DNA of 64,000 nt, taken from positions 9,993,994-10,057,993 of the forward strand of contig CM061223.1 of assembly GCA_030844895.1 (NCBI GenBank). Direction: 5' to 3'. How positions within the stretch are numbered: position 1 is the stretch's first letter; every line of letters begins with the position of its first letter. The notes below the pieces were generated by a model. The model did no database searches. It saw only the letters and a program-made list of their open reading frames with translations, and was not told where the DNA came from. The DNA is from Ambrosia x helenae (Eukaryota; Streptophyta; Magnoliopsida; Asterales; Asteraceae). Positions 21,413 to 31,352 of this stretch are shown here, one piece after another. The translations under genes and the position numbers were made by a program.

Positions 21413-21987
21413 CATTAAACATGGTCAAGTGCTTCAAGAAGTGTTGGACCCTTATGCCAATCAAGGTTTGTTGACCTTTCAATCATGTTATCTCCTTCAA
21501 AACCCGAAATTGGAACAAATGGGATCTTTTGAGGATTGTATCGATCTTTTTAAGGTAAGACGACACTTCCTTAACAATTCCGTCGTACCTCGATTAGAGT
21601 ATTTAGGCGTAGTAGCGTCCATTTTGTTACAACAACATATCATTTGCCTAACACCAAGAGTAAACGCGAGCAAGGCGAGCAAAGCATGCTCGCGAGTCTG
21701 ACCATCTTTCGAAATACCAGCTTCAAAACCACATGTGGTGGAGTCAATGATCAAAACTATGCACAATCAGCCTGAGACGTCCCGGTAATCATGTTCTTGA
21801 TGAAATCGCGATGACCTGGCGCATCGCTTACAGTGCAATAGTACTTGGTACTTTCAAACTTCCACAAGGAGATATCAATGGTGATACCACATTCACGTTT
21901 GGTTTTGAGCTTATCTAACACCCAAGCGTACTTAAACGAACGTTTGTTCATCTCAGCTGCTTCTTTTTCGGTCCGAAGCCGGTTCAC
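21413..21987 (-). pseudogene. Elongation factor 1-alpha (EF1A) pseudogene fragment
   Basis: The minus strand encodes [20 protein letters not shown], then [46 protein letters not shown] and [14 protein letters not shown], and in shifted frames [18 protein letters not shown] and GPTLLEALD. This covers the GTPase domain from switch I past the NKMD guanine-specificity motif. A two-base insertion after SQADCA, a 9-bp duplication (LLA twice), and at least two single-base shifts destroy the frame. It ends abruptly at both sides, at 21987 against a GC-rich repeat and at 21413 next to the RecQ exon. Confidence 0.88.
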
Positions 21988-22480
21988 TGCACCAGCGGTC
22001 CGAACACCCGAACCGGACCGGTCCAGGCCCCGGAGCCCGGTCCGACCGGTCCGACCGGCCGGTCCGGTCCGGTTTTCAAAACCATGCCCATGATGAAACT
22101 GTTGTTGTTGCTGAAATTACAAAAGTATTAGAATTGGAAAACGACAAAGATGGATTGTTTTGGGGACATTATTATTAGTAGTAAACTAGAAATTAGTCAA
22201 AATCCCTAAGACAAATTTGAGAAAAAATATGATAAACGGTGGTGATCGAGGCATAATTTGCATCGTCTGATTGAATGTTGTATGATCAGTGATCAAACAG
22301 ATGATCAATAGAGCACATGACTACATGATCAAAACTATTAAACAAAATAATAAAAAATGGTCACAAGATTCAGTTCATAACATATGAAATAATTAATACA
22401 ACATAATCAAGCAATCCACTGCTACATAACTAATTATTCATAACATACAAATGCTACAAAAAATGGATACAGACAAGTGC
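21988..22480. other. GC-rich CCGGTCCGG block then AT-rich spacer
   Basis: 21990-22080 is packed with GGTCCG/CCGGACC words and palindromes such as ACCGGTCCGG, unlike its surroundings; it is probably the end of a transposon. The remainder is AT-rich and shows nothing recognisable. Confidence 0.45.
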
Positions 22481-23420
22481 AGAATTAGACCCATATTAAG
22501 TCCGCCATCTTTGCCTTGTTTTTTACCCATAAAAAGCTCATAATCTTGATTTCTTCGACGATCTTTTGCACCGAAGCTTGCTTGTGACAGAACACGACTT
22601 TATTCCTGGCCCTCCATACACTCCACATAGCCGTTAGGACAATCACGTAGAAGGCCTTCTTTGGCCTAATTTCAACCATCCCGTGTAGTGTAAGCGTAAG
22701 ATGTCGCGGATGTGGAAGAAAAACTGGTCCGGGATTTTGCGCCACAAATAGATTTGCTGCCACCACAGGCTGTGAAAACATGTTCCGCCGACTCGGTTTG
22801 TAGTTGACAGAAATTACACAATGCACAGGGTAATTGGAAGTTTCTTCTCGCTAAAGCTTTAACCATTGGTAGTCTGTCCAAATTAGCTGTCCAAGCCACC
22901 AAACATACCTTTTTGGGTACCCAGTTACACCTGTTGATACCTTTTTGGTACCCAGTTACACCTGTTGAAAGTGGGCCAGACCTGTACATAATTCGCCTCG
23001 ATCATCTGATGTTTAATGCTACAAACCGTAAATCCACCTGCACCATTGAGCGCCCAAGACCATCTATCAGACCTCCCAGTTACAACCGTATCCCCCAACA
23101 GCTGCGCTATGTCGCGTAGTTCCACCATCTCATCCGGACCCAAATGAGTTCGCCTCCATTCCCATTCAAACCTGATGCCGTGTGGGCCTGTAGTAATCCG
23201 GTATTCGAAAGCGCAGTAGCGCCTCTTTTCCAAGGCAAACAACTAAGGAAAAGAAGTGCTAAAGAGTCAGCCCCAACCCACACACCGTGCCAGAACAGGA
23301 TGCTACATCCGCTGCCAATAACCCCATTAATTAGATGCCTGACATCGATATTCCTATCCTCCAGCAAACCCGGGACGCCTGCGATTTGTTTCACCAGGCT
23401 AGTAGTTGACAATAATTTTA
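22481..23420 (-). pseudogene. LINE ORF2 C-terminal remnant
   Basis: Overlapping frames on the minus strand give in order VRHLINGVIGSG-C-ILFWHGVW, WSWALNGAGGFTV, WVPKKVCLVAW...LDRLP, CNFC...ESAEHVFTAC and WSVWRARNKVVF...IKIMSFLW. This is the zinc-ribbon reverse-transcriptase tail (zf-RVT type) and end of a LINE ORF2. Frame changes occur at each junction, so it is dead. A 31-32 bp stretch containing TACCCAGTTACACCTGTTGA is duplicated in tandem at 22908-22970. No poly-A or target duplication was found. Confidence 0.8.
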
Positions 23421-23783
23421 TTGTACAACCCAACCAACATTTTATTGTACAACCCGTCCAGTGGACGGGTATAAAACTAGTTAAAGTTGTGATCGGGGGG
23501 CGGTTAAGAAGCTTCGCCACTGGTTTTGATAATGCTTTAGTTCATAAAAATTGTTAACTATAGGTAGCAAGGTCGGTAATTGGTTAGATAAATTTAATGG
23601 TTAAAATTGACATGTTAACAATTTTGTAATTGATTCAAAGTTAAAATTGACTATTCGGTGTGGAACCGGCATTGGGCCGGCATGGTGATGATGGGCACGG
23701 CAACACCGCTCATTCCGCCCCCTAGGGGTGGCATCGGTATCAACGGCATCTCCTTACCTGTCTTGCCGTCCCTCTTGATTGGT

Positions 23784-23816
<33 letters not shown>

Positions 23817-24096
23817 GGAGGGAGGTCCATCCTCACACCCTTGGCCCATCGTCATGAAGATGACACTCCCCCACTTACGAATCTCACCAATCTTTTTTAA
23901 CCTAAAAGAGTGCTTTCTTTTTGAGTCACACCATAAAATTGAGAATTTTATTCTTTTTAAGTTGAGTAGTGTATTTTTGTTTAAAAATGACTGTTTTTAA
24001 AATCAAGGTTTAATAATACATTGTTGATTGTTACAATGATACATCCAAAATATACAACAGTGCGCGTAACTCGTTTACAACAATATGTCCTACTAT
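23421..24096. other. Non-coding; T-run and repeated fragments
   Basis: A 16-bp direct repeat TTTTATTGTACAACCC occurs twice at 23418-23455. 23660-23900 has a GC-rich part, a run of about 26 T, then AAAGGGAGGGAGG; it looks like a worn transposon end but no TIR partner was found. Confidence 0.4.
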
Positions 24097-24290
24097 TAGG
24101 GGGTGTTTGGGATTGAGTTTGGAAACAACTTATTGACTTATTAACTTTTTGAAAAGCTAATAAGTCAATAAGTCATTTGAAAAAACATCAAATCCTGGCT
24201 TTTCAAAATGATTTATTGACTTATTGGCTTTTTCAAAAAGTTAATAAGTCAATAAGTTGTTTTCTCGCTCTAAAACTCACTCAGTTACGT
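24097..24290. repeat. Foldback MITE with 33-bp perfect inverted arms
   Basis: 24123-24155 and 24230-24262 are perfect inverted repeats containing ACTTATTGACTTATTAAC, separated by 74 bp that also carry the TAAGTCAATAAGTC word. The left end TAGGGGGTGTTTGGG is typical of plant MITEs; the right TIR is worn. Confidence 0.6.
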
Positions 24291-24862
24291 ATGTCGTCAT
24301 GCTTTTTATGAAATGATTTATACCCTTTCTAAGTATTGTTTTTTACATATAATAACCCCCTTTTACGTCCTTTTGATATTAGTTATTCAAGGGAATTTGA
24401 AGACCGATGGATCCAAACAATTCATTCATTTAAAAAGGTATTTAGGAATCATACACCCCCTAATTAGGAAGAATACACACTGGTCCACATTACACACCAA
24501 TAGGAGGTTGCCACATACCATAAAAAGTAATGTCACACCCCTATAATGTGATGTCACAGGGTGTATGAAACCAGAACCCTTTAAAAAGTCGGTTATTGGA
24601 GTAAATGATGTCAAGTGCTATTAAGGTAATAAGGTGCATGACAGGTTGTTGAAATTCATGGAGCGCATACATTCATATTTGCAAGTCTTTTGTTTCAGTT
24701 CATATTCCCATTTTGTATGTTTATTTTCCTTGTTAAACTTACTCATTTCCTTAACAACACACCATTAATATTCATAAATGTATTCACAACTTGCTATTTT
24801 CATTCTGTATATACATGTGCGTTATGAGTATCATTATCATTTGTGACACAATCAAGATCACT
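24291..24862. other. Upstream region of the XTH gene
   Basis: AT-rich and without other genes. It contains a short inverted motif around TGTCACACCC / GTCACAGGGTG at 24530-24560. No convincing TATA box could be singled out. Confidence 0.35.
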
Positions 24863-25789
24863 ATGTTGTATTATAGTTCTACTTATCTACAACTTATAAT
24901 TCTTTGCACCATTGCAACCCTTGAACCTTCTATCGCGCTCAATCTCTCTATTGTCCCCTTTAACGAAGCTTTCTCACCTCTCTACGGTAACCAAAATGCC
25001 GCACCTAATGGTAAATATGTTGAAATCTCCATGAGCCAATCGTCACCTTCAGGGTCAGGTTTTATTTCACGTTACGCATACAATCATGGCTTGTTCACTG
25101 CCTCTATCAAGCTACCAAACAACACCTACTCGGCCGGTGTTATTGCCACCTTCTATCTTCAAAACAATGAATTGATGCGCGACGAAATAGATTTTGAGTT
25201 TCTTGGGCACATTGATGGCGAAAAATGGGTCCTTCAAACCAATGTTTATGGCAATGGAAGCAGCAATAAAGGAAGGGAAGAAAGATACACATTACCATTT
25301 GACCCCTCTAATGATTTTCACAACTATACTATTCTTTGGAATATGGGCCGGGTCATTTTTTATGTGGATGAATGGCCCATTAGGGAAGTGGAGAATGTTA
25401 AAGGTATGGGTGGAGATTTTCCATTCAAACCTATGTATGTGTATGGCACCATTTGGGATGGGTCAAATTGGGCTACACATAATGGCAAGTACACGGCCGA
25501 TCTCAAATGTGGCCCGTTCGTTACGGGCTATTCTTTCGTCATAAACGGATGTCATGTTGACCGGTTTATGTCAGTGCCAGATGAGTGTGATGTAGCAATT
25601 CCTAATGGTCTAATTTCTTATGATGAAAGACAAAATATGAAAAGGTTTAGAGCTCGGTGTATGACATATTCTTATTGTGATGATACGGATCGGTACCCGG
25701 ATTCTTTACCGGAATGTGGGGTTGAAGGTCCGGGAATGCAGCCCGCCCCGCAACCGGTGACATCCGGGGCAAGTAGTAGGTTCATATAG
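24863..25789 (+). CDS. Xyloglucan endotransglucosylase/hydrolase (XTH, group III XTH27/28-like), intronless
   Basis: GH16 enzyme that cuts and rejoins or hydrolyses wall xyloglucan in the apoplast. I chose the third in-frame ATG (24863; others at 24815 and 24824) because it begins a regular signal peptide (YLQLIILCTIATLEPSIA) and gives 308 aa. The catalytic block is RDEIDFEFLGH at residues 106-116, with nucleophile E108, D110 and acid/base E112 intact; the flanking residues are usually H and N. NVYGNGS, WDGSNWAT and the C-terminal XET_C region with paired cysteines follow. Closest family recalled is Arabidopsis XTH27/28, whose genes have introns; this copy has none, suggesting a retrocopy or intron loss. 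The ORF is intact. A SINE lies 90 bp downstream. Confidence 0.9.
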   Translation: MLYYSSTYLQLIILCTIATLEPSIALNLSIVPFNEAFSPLYGNQNAAPNGKYVEISMSQSSPSGSGFISRYAYNHGLFTASIKLPNNTYSAGVIATFYLQNNELMRDEIDFEFLGHIDGEKWVLQTNVYGNGSSNKGREERYTLPFDPSNDFHNYTILWNMGRVIFYVDEWPIREVENVKGMGGDFPFKPMYVYGTIWDGSNWATHNGKYTADLKCGPFVTGYSFVINGCHVDRFMSVPDECDVAIPNGLISYDERQNMKRFRARCMTYSYCDDTDRYPDSLPECGVEGPGMQPAPQPVTSGASSRFI

Positions 25790-25879
25790 TAGTTATAACA
25801 ACCCTTATCTAGAAGGGTCAATATATGTTTATCAATATTTATTATTGTTTTGATTTTAAATAAAAATAGTAATCGAGTT

Positions 25880-26013
25880 TTTTTTTTTTTTTTTTTTTTT
25901 TTTGAAAAGTTATTTTTTTTAATTCTGTAGTCTTTGGGACTTGAACCCAAGACCTCCTACAACCTTTGTGTTTTAAAGGCTTTGCTTTTGTCAATGGACC
26001 GTCACCCCATTGG
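25880..26013 (-). mobile_element. tRNA-derived SINE, 134 bp
   Basis: On the minus strand it starts CCAATGGGGTGACGG (A-box-like), carries GGTTCAAGTCC (B box of RNA polymerase III promoters) and ends in a long A-run. It is flanked by a 13-bp duplication TAGTAATCGAGTT (25867-25879 and 26014-26026). Confidence 0.85.
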
Positions 26014-26026
26014 TAGTAATCGAGTT

Positions 26027-26957
26027 GATTCTCTATATGATAAAGGGCATGATCCCTAATCTAAATATAAGGGGGGGGGGGGGGCAGTTAGTTATGAGTC
26101 AAAACCGTGTCTATAACTAAAAGACATGGCTAGCTTCTTTAGCCTCAAAACGCATAACAGTTATGTGGCCTTTTTGTTAAAAAAATGTTTTTAATATCAT
26201 TATTCATATACGATCTTTATGTGTATGTATTATATACCGCAAGCCTCAATGTCAACATTCAACAATCCAAAAGCCCAAATTTTGTCTATACATAATTTTC
26301 TTTTTAGAATTTGAGGCCTTTAAGAAAGTGGAGGTTTAAAGCAACAGTTTTATTTCATTCACTCTCGGGACCTGCTTGATCCTAATTGACAGCCATTAAA
26401 CAATGCTAACCCTTATTGACAACCTCGACCAATGTTCACTATAATTAATCACTGTTGCTTTTATTTATCACTAAAAATGTTGTTCCATCAACATTTCAAA
26501 ACCTAAATAACTTTTATATATTCAACTGATTATTACTACTAAATAAAAGCAACAAAAAAAAAAAAAATGATATTTGGTTGGAGTGATAAACGCGGCTTAG
26601 CTTTAATGTTTATTTAAGTGGCCAGGGTTCAAGTTCTGTTATCATCATTCTTTTTTCTTTCTTGGGCTTAGGCCTGTCTACTCGACATTTGGATTGGGAT
26701 TAATTAAAACAATTTGAGCAACACATAAAGGCAAGTGGAATAGGTAAAATAAGGGACTTCTACTACAAGACTTATCACCTAGTCCCTAGAGAGAAGTTAT
26801 TCATCTGTTTTAGGTTCGTCTCGTAGGTGATGTGATCTCATTTTTCTTCTTCTTGTGCGCATGAGCTGCAACCACAAGAAACTCGTTACAAGGCCCTGTA
26901 GCCTGTGTCCCGAGGGCACTCCAACGCTTAAGTCAGTATGTATACGTATATGAGATA
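26027..26957. other. Non-coding; G-run and possible second SINE
   Basis: A run of about 14 G lies at 26071-26084. At 26568-26710 GGTTGGAGTGATAAACG then GGGTTCAAGTTCTG on the plus strand resemble A and B boxes of another tRNA-derived SINE, preceded by a 13-A run; target duplications were not found. No genes. Confidence 0.4.
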
Positions 26958-27698
26958 CTAGCTTTTATCCCGGGAGTGTCCCGGGGTTGAAAAATATAAC
27001 CATTCTAATAATACTAATACTAATAGTAATAATCATTACTCTTGTAATTAGATAAATAAAAAAATAATCTTGCTATAAGGTGACACCATGTGTTGCAGTG
27101 TTCCGCGATTCTTTCTCATAGCTTCTCTTGATGGAGTACACCTATCCATCTTTAGAAGAGTAAAATTCCAATGATAGCATGGCGATTGGGCTGAATTTCA
27201 ACATCGTAGATAAGAACCTGTTTTAAAAGAAAAAACATGATTAATGAATAACCTGAACACTTTGTGTTTTTTTTCCTGTATGAACATAACCCCACAAAAA
27301 ATAGTCGTTTTTTTTCCGTTTTTTATATAGCACTATGGTACTCGTTGGAAAGATAATAAAACGCTCGTTAATTTGGTGTAATTTTTTTTATTTAAAAAAT
27401 CTCGAATATAAAAAATATTAATGTTTAAAAATTATGGGAGGAAACATAAGAGAGAAAAATTTTAATTTGTTTTTAAATTCTTTTTTTTTTAAATAACTCA
27501 ATTTAATTTTAGTAATTGAGAATTGAGAGATAGAGAGATAAATTTAGGGTTTTATGTTTATTTTTTTTTAATTAAAAAGGAAATAATTTAAAAACACTAA
27601 AATCTTTCAATGATGATGCCACGTGGCAGTTTCATGGAAAGGTTGAAGGCACCATTGCACGCCACGTCAGCAATGTTCAATTCTTTTATATATATTAA
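26958..27698 (-). mobile_element. Non-autonomous Helitron (copy D)
   Basis: The minus-strand 3' end is CTAG at 26961-26958, preceded by the hairpin CCCGGGACACTCCCGGG. The 5' part (CCACGTGGCA and TGCAATGGTGCC region) ends at 27698, directly against the 3' CTAG of copy B. It contains the conserved core near 27315-27385. No helicase or Rep gene. Confidence 0.8.
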
Positions 27699-28720
27699 CT
27701 AGCTGATTACCCCGGGAAGATCCCGGGGTTGAAAATTTTAATATGATTTAATAAAAAATGATAAAAAAAATGATAAAAGAAGAAAACTCAAATCACGAAA
27801 AGCGTAAATAACTTAAACATAATCAATCTTAGTTAAAAAAACATTTATTTAAAAAGTTAAAAAAATAAAAAACATAAACCATATTAAACATAATACAGTA
27901 TTAAAAGGATAACCTTCAACTTATAGTCATCTTCACGTAATTTAAAATATGTTACAATTTGACTTTGACTTATATAGATGTAGAATTCATGATGGGGGTT
28001 GAAAAATATAACACTTCTAATAATATTAATACTAATAGTAATAATTATTACTCTTGTAATTAAATAAATAAAAAAATAACCGTGTTATAAGGTGACACCA
28101 TGTGTTGCAGTGTTGCGTGATTCGTTCTACTAACTTCTCTTGATGAAGTATACCTATCCATCTTTAGAATAGTAAAATTCCAATGATAGCATGACGATTG
28201 GGCTGAATTTCAACATCGTAGATAAGAACCTGGTTTAAAAGAAAAAACATGATTAATGAATAACCTGAACACTTTGTGTTTTTTTTCTGTATGAACATAA
28301 CCTCACAAAAAATAGTCGTTTTTTTCTCCGTTTTTTATAAAACACTATGGTACTCGTTGGAAAGATAATAAAACGCTCGTTAATTTGGTGTAATTTTTTT
28401 ATTTAAAAAATCTCGAATATAAAAGATATTAACGTTTAAAAATTATGGGAGGAACATAAGAGAGAAAAATTTAAATTTGTTTTTAAATTCTTTTTTCCTA
28501 AAATAACTCAATTTAATTTTAGTAATTGAGAATTGAGAGATAGAGAGATAAATTTAGGGTTTTATGTTTATCTTTTTTTTTTAATTAAAAAAGGAAATAA
28601 TTCAAAAAACATTAAAATCTTTTAAATTATGATGCCACGTGGCAGTTTCATGGAGAGGATGAAGGCACCATTGCATGCCACGTCAGCAATGTTCAATTCT
28701 TTTATATATATTAATTAATA
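27699..28720 (-). mobile_element. Non-autonomous Helitron (copy B)
   Basis: The 3' end on the minus strand is CTAG (27702-27699) with hairpin CCCCGGGATCTTCCCGGGG, followed at once by the 5' end of copy D. The interior has the family core at 28325-28395. It shares its 3' 350 bp with the Helitron at 17938-18319 in opposite orientation. Confidence 0.8.
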
Positions 28721-29055
28721 GGGTGTAATTTTTTTATTTAAAAAATCTCGAATATAAAAGATATTAACGTTTAAAAATTATGGGATGAACATAAGAGAGA
28801 AAAATTTAAATTTGTTTTTAAATTCTTTTTTCTTAAAATAACTCAATTTAATTTTAGTAATTGAGAATTGAGAGATAGAGAGATAAATTTAGGGTTTTAT
28901 GTTTATCTTTTTTTTTAATTAAAAAAGGAAATAATTCAAAAAACATTAAAATCTTTTAAATTATGATGCCACGTGGCAGTTTCATGAAGAGGATGAAGGC
29001 ACCATTGCATGCCACGTCAGCAATGTTCAATTCTTTTATATATATTAATAGATAG
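28721..29055 (-). repeat. Tandem duplicate of the 5' third of Helitron copy B
   Basis: 28722-29050 repeats 28387-28716 with only a few differences by eye (GGAGG/GGATG, TTTCC/TTTCT, GGAG/GAAG and one T indel). The near identity points to a late local duplication. It is followed by a TAGATA/TTAATAGAT simple repeat to 29112. Confidence 0.8.
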
Positions 29056-29112
29056 ATAATAGATTAATAGATTAATATATATTAATAGATTAATAGATAT
29101 TAAACATCTATA

Positions 29113-29792
29113 TCTATACATATAATAAACCAAAGCCATTTTAATGACATGGCATTCAAGGAGACATTCTCTTACTTGAGTGTGCCATGTGTCATCCCAT
29201 GTGGCATTGAGATATTTTAGGGAAAAAAAATTTTAAAACAAAATTGGATTTTTCACCCTCATGTTTCCTCCCATAATTTTTAAACGTTAATATCTTTAAT
29301 ATACGATATTTTTTAAAGAAAAAAAATACACCAAATTAACGAGCATTTTATTATCTTTCCAACGAGTACCATAGTGTTATATAAAAAACGGAGAAATTTT
29401 TTTGTGGGGTTTTGTTCATACAGGAAAAAAAACACAAAGTGGTCAGGTAAATCATTAATCATGTATAGGCAATTCACTAATTATGTTCAAATCAGTAAAT
29501 ATGATTTTTTTTTCAACCAGAGCCGAATAGGTTAATAGAGTTATATGTTGTTTTAAGTTAGGTATCAATATTAGTATGTTAGAGTTGTACATTTGTTTAG
29601 TCTTTAGGATGGGTGTTAATATTAGAGTTATATTAAAGTTCTACATTCTTTTAGGTTAGGTGTTAGCATTGGAGTTGTACATTGTTTTAGGTTAGATATT
29701 AATATTAGAGTTATACATCAGTCTATTTCATATATAAAACTAATGTATCATATTAAATTTCTCAACCCGGGACGCTCCCGGGGTATAATCTA
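29113..29792 (+). mobile_element. Non-autonomous Helitron (copy E, family TCTATACATA)
   Basis: Begins A|TCTATACATATAATAAACC and ends with the hairpin CCCGGGACGCTCCCGGG then GTATAATCTA. The final G of the usual CTAG is missing where copy F starts. It contains the core near 29325-29400 and AGGTTAGGTGTTAGCATTGG-type repeats in its 3' half. Confidence 0.85.
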
Positions 29793-30488
29793 TCTATACA
29801 TATAATAAACCAAAGCCATTTTAATGACATGGCACTCAAAGAGGCATTCTCTTCCTTGAGTGTGCCATGTGTCATCCCATGTGTCATTGAGATATTTTAG
29901 GAAAAAAATAATTTAAAAACAAAATTGGATTTTTCACCCCTCATATTTTCTCCCATAATTTTTAAACGTTAATATTTTTAATATACGAGATTTTTTAAAG
30001 AAAAAAATTACACCAAATTAACGAGCGTTTTATTATCTTTCCAACGAGTACCATAGTGCTATATAAAAAACGGAAAAAAAATTGTGGGGTTTTGTTCATA
30101 CAGGAAAAAAAACACAAAGTGTTCAGGTAAATCATTAATCATGTATAGACAAGTCACTAATTATGTTTAAATCAGTAAATATGAATTTTTTTTTAAACCA
30201 GAGCCGAATAGGTTAATAGAGTTTTACATTGTTTTAAGTTAGGTATCAATATTAGTATGTTAGAGTTGTACATTTATTTAGTCTTTAGGATAGGTGTTAA
30301 TATTAGAGTTACATTAAAGTTCTACATTCTTTTAGGTTAGGTGTTAGCATTGGAGTTGTACATTGTTAATTTGTTTTATGTTAGATATTAATATTAATAT
30401 TAAAGTTATACATAAGTCTATTTCATAAGTAAAATTGATGTATCATATTAAATTTCTCAACCCGGGACGCTCCCGGTGTATAATCTAG
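29793..30488 (+). mobile_element. Non-autonomous Helitron (copy F), joined head to tail to copy E
   Basis: Starts TCTATACATA directly at the end of copy E and ends CCCGGGACGCTCCCGG...ATAATCTAG|T. Roughly 90% similar to copy E by eye. No coding capacity. Confidence 0.88.
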
Positions 30489-30718
30489 TAAGCATATAAA
30501 TAGAAGAGTGAGAGTAAATATGAGTATGAGGGGTTTGAGCTGAAGATGTGATCTTCTTTTACCTAAGTAATCGGTGGTATTTATAGTTTGGGTGACCCTA
30601 GGCCCAAGACTATGCTTCTATTTCTAGAGCCCTACTGTTAAATTTTCTTGGTCTGAACTCATAGAAGTAAGGTGTTCTATTCCTTTTAGCATACGAGGGT
30701 TCAAACATCATTATTATG
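30489..30718. other. Short non-coding spacer
   Basis: No feature recognised between Helitron F and the foldback element. Confidence 0.4.
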
Positions 30719-31352
30719 AAGGAAAATCACCAAGAGAGCATTTGACCCTCTAAAAAAGCCAAAATACCCACGTGAGAGAGATGCTCACTGAAATCCATGC
30801 CACTCAAGCAACTCTTAGGGGCTGTTTGGTAGCCTCTTAATCAGCCTCTTAACCATTCAGGTCTGAATCATTCAGCATTCAGACTGTTTGTTTCAGCATC
30901 TGAATGGAATGATTAAGTGCTGAACCATTAAGCTAATAAGGGATGCTGAATGATTCAGCTCTTAACCATTCAGAGCCTCTTAACCATTCAGACCATCTTA
31001 ATGATTCAGCACTTAATCAACCAAACAACCCCTTAGACCATTCAACTAGTAGCGAATCAAGACACGACATATGGAAAAGTTAACTTGAGACGAATCAAAG
31101 AGACTAGAGGAGATAACTTTGAGTCATCTCCTCTCGTCTTTATCCAGCGTTGAGGCGTTGTTAAGTCGTCTCTTTCAGTCATCTCAAGTAAATTTTGCCA
31201 CGTGTCTTGTTTTGATTAGCTAATAGTTGAAGGGTCTTAAGAGTCGCCTGAGCGACATGTAATTCAGTGAGGCACGTCTCCACAGAGATGCCTCACATGG
31301 CTATTTTTGCCCTTTTTTGCTAGTCAAATGCTAAAATCATGATTTTCCCTTA
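30719..31352. mobile_element. Long-TIR foldback element hosting a Harbinger MITE
   Basis: Left arm GGAAAATCAC...AGCATTTGAC...CACTGAA...ACTCTTA and, beyond the MITE, CCATTCAACTAGTAGC...CTTGAGA are matched in reverse complement by the right arm ending TCATGATTTTCCC at 31352. Arms are about 190 bp and about 80% alike, meeting near 31110. No clear target duplication. Confidence 0.6.
30818..31032. mobile_element. PIF/Harbinger (Tourist-like) MITE, 215 bp
   Basis: TIR GGGGCTGTTTGGT...ACCAAACAACCCC, flanked by TTA at 30815-30817 and 31033-31035, the 3-bp target of this superfamily. The interior consists of repeated AACCATTCAG/CTGAATGATT words. Same family as 33727-34041. Confidence 0.88.

Noticed and set aside
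26568..26710. Second SINE on the plus strand
   Set aside because: Box-like motifs are present, but no tail or target duplication could be matched, so it is not listed as a separate element.
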